Source: Nannocystis bainbridge (GTDB lineage Bacteria > Myxococcota_A > Polyangia > Nannocystales > Nannocystaceae). From it: 64,000 nt of DNA. Below the pieces are notes generated by a model. That model ran no database searches, was not told where the DNA came from, and saw nothing but the letters and a program-made list of their open reading frames with translations. Positions 61,706 to 64,000 of the stretch are shown one piece after another. The translations under genes and the position numbers were made by a program. Positions within the stretch are counted from its first letter, which is position 1, and each line of letters starts with the position of its first letter. The stretch spans positions 1,922,001-1,986,000 of the forward strand of contig NZ_JAQNDL010000003.1 in NCBI RefSeq assembly GCF_028368995.1, read 5' to 3'.

Positions 61706-63124
61706 TCAGAATTGCGAAGCCCGCGGCCACGCCGGCAGCGGCACTGCTTCGCTCAGCGCCACCAGCGACTGCAGCGGCACCCACGTGAAGTCCGGGCGGT
61801 AGTCGAGCTCGTAGGCCAGCTCGTGGAAGCTGCGCTCGATCACACACGCGCGCAGCAGCGGCGACTCGCGGGCCGCGGGCAGCGGCGAGCCGGGCGTCGC
61901 CGCCGCGTCGTAGCCGGCCAAAAACGCCGCTGAAGTCGCCGCTTCCCAGGCCGGGCCGCCCTTGCCGACCATGCCGGCGTAGGCGAACGAGCGCAGCATA
62001 CCGGCGACGTCGCGCAGCGGCAGCTGGCGCAGGCTGCGTTCGGCCAGCGGGCGGGTCGGCTCGCCCTCGAAATCGAGGATCGACCACGCCCCGGACTCCG
62101 GATCGTAGAGCGTCTGGCCCAGGTGGTAATCGCCGTGGATCCGGATCTGCACCCCGGCCGCCGTGCGCAGGCGCTCCTCCGCGTCGGCCAGCAGCGCCTC
62201 GCTGCGGGTCGCCACCACCTCCGCCAGCGCGCGCAGCTCCGGCTGCAGCCCGCGGTAGCGCTGGCCCAGGCGTCCGAGCGCCGCCGCGGCGGTCTGGCGC
62301 AGGCCCACCACCCAGCGGGCCCGGTCGGCCTGCACGATCGCCCGCGTCGCCATCCCGCTCGCCTCGTCGTCGGTCGTCAGCGCCTCGTGCATCGCCCGCG
62401 TCGCCGCCCCGAGCGCTCGCGCCGGGCCGGTCATGTCGGCGCAGGCGAGCGCGTGGGCCCAGCCGTCGACGCGCCCGGGCAAAAACCCGTGCAGCACCCC
62501 GGCTGCGGCTGCGCCCTCGCCTGTGTCGACCGTCAGCTCGGCCAGCAGCGGCGGCGCGTGCGGGAAGCCGCGCGCGGTGAGGAAGCGGCCGAGCTCGAGC
62601 TCCGGGTGGCGGCCGACCTCGATGCGGCGGAACAGCTTGAACACCCCGGCTTCGCCGAGCACCGCCGCGGTGTTGCTCTGCTCGCCGCCGATCAGCCGCA
62701 CGCTCGTCGGCGCCGCCGCGTCCTTCAGGCCCGCCGACGCGCGCGCGGTCCAGCGCGCACTCTGACCTGCGAAGCTCGCGCCGTCGCGCAGGCCGGCCGC
62801 GAGGGCCAGCAGCGCCTCGGGCGCGTCGCTGGCCTCCACCAATTCGACCCCGCCGCCGAGCTCGATGCTGCGCTTCGGGACATGTCCTTCAGGACCTGTC
62901 CCTTCCGACATCTGCGCGCGCAGCAGCACCTGCGTGGTCCACGGCCGCTCGGCCTCGGCGGCCAGCAGGCACAGCGCCGCGTCTTCGCCGAGCTTGGCTG
63001 CGCCGACCAGCTTGACCGCGCGGGCGCCGGCGGGGAACCACCGGCGGCCGGCGAGGAAGCCCAGCCATGTCTCGGAGGACAGCCCGGCCAGGGCCGCCAG
63101 GTCGAGCGCCGGGCTGGCCGTCAC
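61706..63124 (-). CDS. mak: Maltokinase
   Basis: 472 residues from a GTG overlapping the treS stop by four bases. ATP-dependent phosphorylation of maltose to maltose-1-phosphate, feeding GlgE-type alpha-glucan synthesis or the TreS-Mak trehalose route. Visible: IGGEQSNTAAVLG (ATP-binding strand), FKLFRRIEVGRHPELELGRFL, catalytic HGDYHLGQTLYD, and DFEGEP metal site. Near residue 80 a palindrome repeat adds ~14 in-frame residues (MSEGTGPEGHVPKRSI). In some bacteria Mak is fused to TreS; here they are separate. Confidence 0.9.
   Translation of the reverse strand: MTASPALDLAALAGLSSETWLGFLAGRRWFPAGARAVKLVGAAKLGEDAALCLLAAEAERPWTTQVLLRAQMSEGTGPEGHVPKRSIELGGGVELVEASDAPEALLALAAGLRDGASFAGQSARWTARASAGLKDAAAPTSVRLIGGEQSNTAAVLGEAGVFKLFRRIEVGRHPELELGRFLTARGFPHAPPLLAELTVDTGEGAAAAGVLHGFLPGRVDGWAHALACADMTGPARALGAATRAMHEALTTDDEASGMATRAIVQADRARWVVGLRQTAAAALGRLGQRYRGLQPELRALAEVVATRSEALLADAEERLRTAAGVQIRIHGDYHLGQTLYDPESGAWSILDFEGEPTRPLAERSLRQLPLRDVAGMLRSFAYAGMVGKGGPAWEAATSAAFLAGYDAAATPGSPLPAARESPLLRACVIERSFHELAYELDYRPDFTWVPLQSLVALSEAVPLPAWPRASQF
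62873..62912. repeat. Palindrome-family element inside mak
   Basis: GGGACATGTCC (62877-62887), loop TTCA, GGACCTGTCCC (62892-62902), one mismatch, plus a CTTCC-GACAT extension. It lies in frame in the mak N-terminal domain and encodes a peptide absent from typical maltokinases (recalled comparison). Confidence 0.75.
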
Positions 63125-64000
63125 GGGCCCTCCGGGGCCCGCTCGGGCGCTTGCAGCGAGAACCAGAAGAACGCGTGCGGCGACATCGTCAGCAGGTACG
63201 GCAGCTGGCCGATGCGGGGGAACGGCCGGTCGCTCCACAGCTCGACCGGGGTCCAGCCGTCGAGCGCCTGCAGGTCGAGCTCGGCGAACTGGGCGAAGCG
63301 CGACAGGTTGTGCACGCACAGCAGCAGCTCGTCGCCCATGCGGCGGAAGAACGCCAGGACCGCGCGGTTCTCCGGGTAGAGCGCCTCGAAGCTGCCGCCG
63401 CCGAACGCCTGGAAGCGCCGGCGCACGCGGACCAGCCGGCGCATCCAGCGGAGCAGCGACGTCCCGGTCCGCTCCTGCGCGTCGACGTTGATGTCCGAGA
63501 AGCTGTACGGCGGGTCGACCAACACCGGCGCGAACAGGGCCGCGCTGTCGGCCCGCGAGAACCCGGCGTTGCGGTCGGCGCTCCACTGCATCGGCGTGCG
63601 CACCCCGTTGCGGTCGCCGAGGAAGATGTTGTCGCCCATCCCGAGCTCGTCGCCGTAGTAGATGATCGGCGTGCCCGGCATCGCCATCAGCAGCGCGCTC
63701 ATCAGCTCGATCTGCCGCCGGCCGTTGTCCATCAGCGGCGCCAGCCGGCGGCGGATGCCGATGTTGATGCGCATCCGCGGGTCGCGGGCGTACTCGCGGT
63801 ACATGTAGTCGCGCTCCTCGTCGGTCACCATCTCGAGCGTCAGCTCGTCGTGGTTGCGGAGGAACATCGCCCACTGCGAGTTCTCGGGGATCGGGGGCGT
63901 GCGCGCCAGGATCTCGACGATCGGCGTGCGGTCCTCGCGGCGCAGCGCCATGTACATGCGCGGCATCAGCGGGAAGTGGAACGCCATGTGGCACTCCGGC
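63121..64000 (-). CDS. treS: Trehalose synthase, 5'-partial (runs off right edge)
   Basis: The last ~293 residues of a GH13 trehalose synthase (maltose alpha-D-glucosyltransferase). Typical blocks: ECHMAFHFPLMPRMYMALRRED at the edge, FLRNHDELTLEMV, DPRMRINIGIRRRLAPLMDNG, GTPIIYYGDELGMGDNIFLGDRNGVRTPMQWS, and the C-terminal beta domain. The catalytic Asp/Glu pair is upstream of the window. It interconverts maltose and trehalose and hands maltose to Mak. The start, and probably further GlgE-pathway genes, lie to the right. Confidence 0.95.
   Translation of the reverse strand, partial: PECHMAFHFPLMPRMYMALRREDRTPIVEILARTPPIPENSQWAMFLRNHDELTLEMVTDEERDYMYREYARDPRMRINIGIRRRLAPLMDNGRRQIELMSALLMAMPGTPIIYYGDELGMGDNIFLGDRNGVRTPMQWSADRNAGFSRADSAALFAPVLVDPPYSFSDINVDAQERTGTSLLRWMRRLVRVRRRFQAFGGGSFEALYPENRAVLAFFRRMGDELLLCVHNLSRFAQFAELDLQALDGWTPVELWSDRPFPRIGQLPYLLTMSPHAFFWFSLQAPERAPEGP

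Overview
The window looks like chromosome from a high-GC myxobacterium, most likely of the Nannocystis lineage. The evidence is a myxobacterial-type sigma-70 factor, a Ser/Thr kinase with TPRs, a DUF4215 Cys-rich repeat protein, a GCGC-type MYXO-CTERM remnant, and at least six lipoproteins whose lipobox Cys is followed by a long Thr/Ser/Gly/Asp linker. Genus assignment is inference; no rRNA or tRNA gene is visible.

Region by region. 1-8.6 kb: right-hand end of an integrative element. A large protein (open to the left edge, helicase/HsdR-like at its start) is followed by a tight, overlapping run of small genes, most encoding proteins with one terminal membrane helix and a basic tail, then an excisionase-like HTH gene and a tyrosine integrase that stops inside a perfect hairpin. 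8.6-11.1 kb: a DUF4215/DUF1554 gene fused out of frame to a truncated nucleotidyltransferase, that gene's small partner, and pdxH. 11.1-25.1 kb: secreted and lipoprotein hydrolases, membrane proteins, and a three-gene LytTR two-component operon. 25.4-33.8 kb: a TPR Ser/Thr kinase, a DUF4240-like gene and its relic, a myxobacterial sigma factor and a dienelactone-hydrolase lipoprotein. 34.4-36.4 kb: three tandem paralogous secreted proteins. 36.6-41.3 kb: a thrombospondin-type-3 lipoprotein, a HipBA module with an AT-rich operator region, and a small lipoprotein. 41.5-49.8 kb: a DUF1501/CxxCH lipoprotein pair, an SGNH-like lipoprotein, an AlkD-like DNA repair gene with a zinc-ribbon partner, and a polytopic protein. 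50-58 kb: a group-2 sigma-70 factor, then an operon of a catalytically dead KdpB homologue, KdpD, KdpE and a CHASE3 protein that runs into a minisatellite. 58.4-64 kb: a SLOG-SIR2 putative NADase, a small membrane protein, a frameshifted beta-propeller-like gene, maltokinase and trehalose synthase (partial at the right edge).

Two systems stand out. First, a KdpB pseudo-pump (phospho-Asp replaced by Glu, TGES and GDN motifs lost, no KdpA or KdpC) is translationally coupled to KdpDE, which suggests a sensing rather than transport role. Second, a family of short palindromes (core GGACATGTCC / GGCATGTCC, often with TTCG or GAAA loops) occupies nearly every convergent gene junction of the chromosomal part, forms tandem arrays, and also lies inside coding sequences (KdpB-like, maltokinase, protease C-terminus). 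No clear copy is seen in the integrative element.
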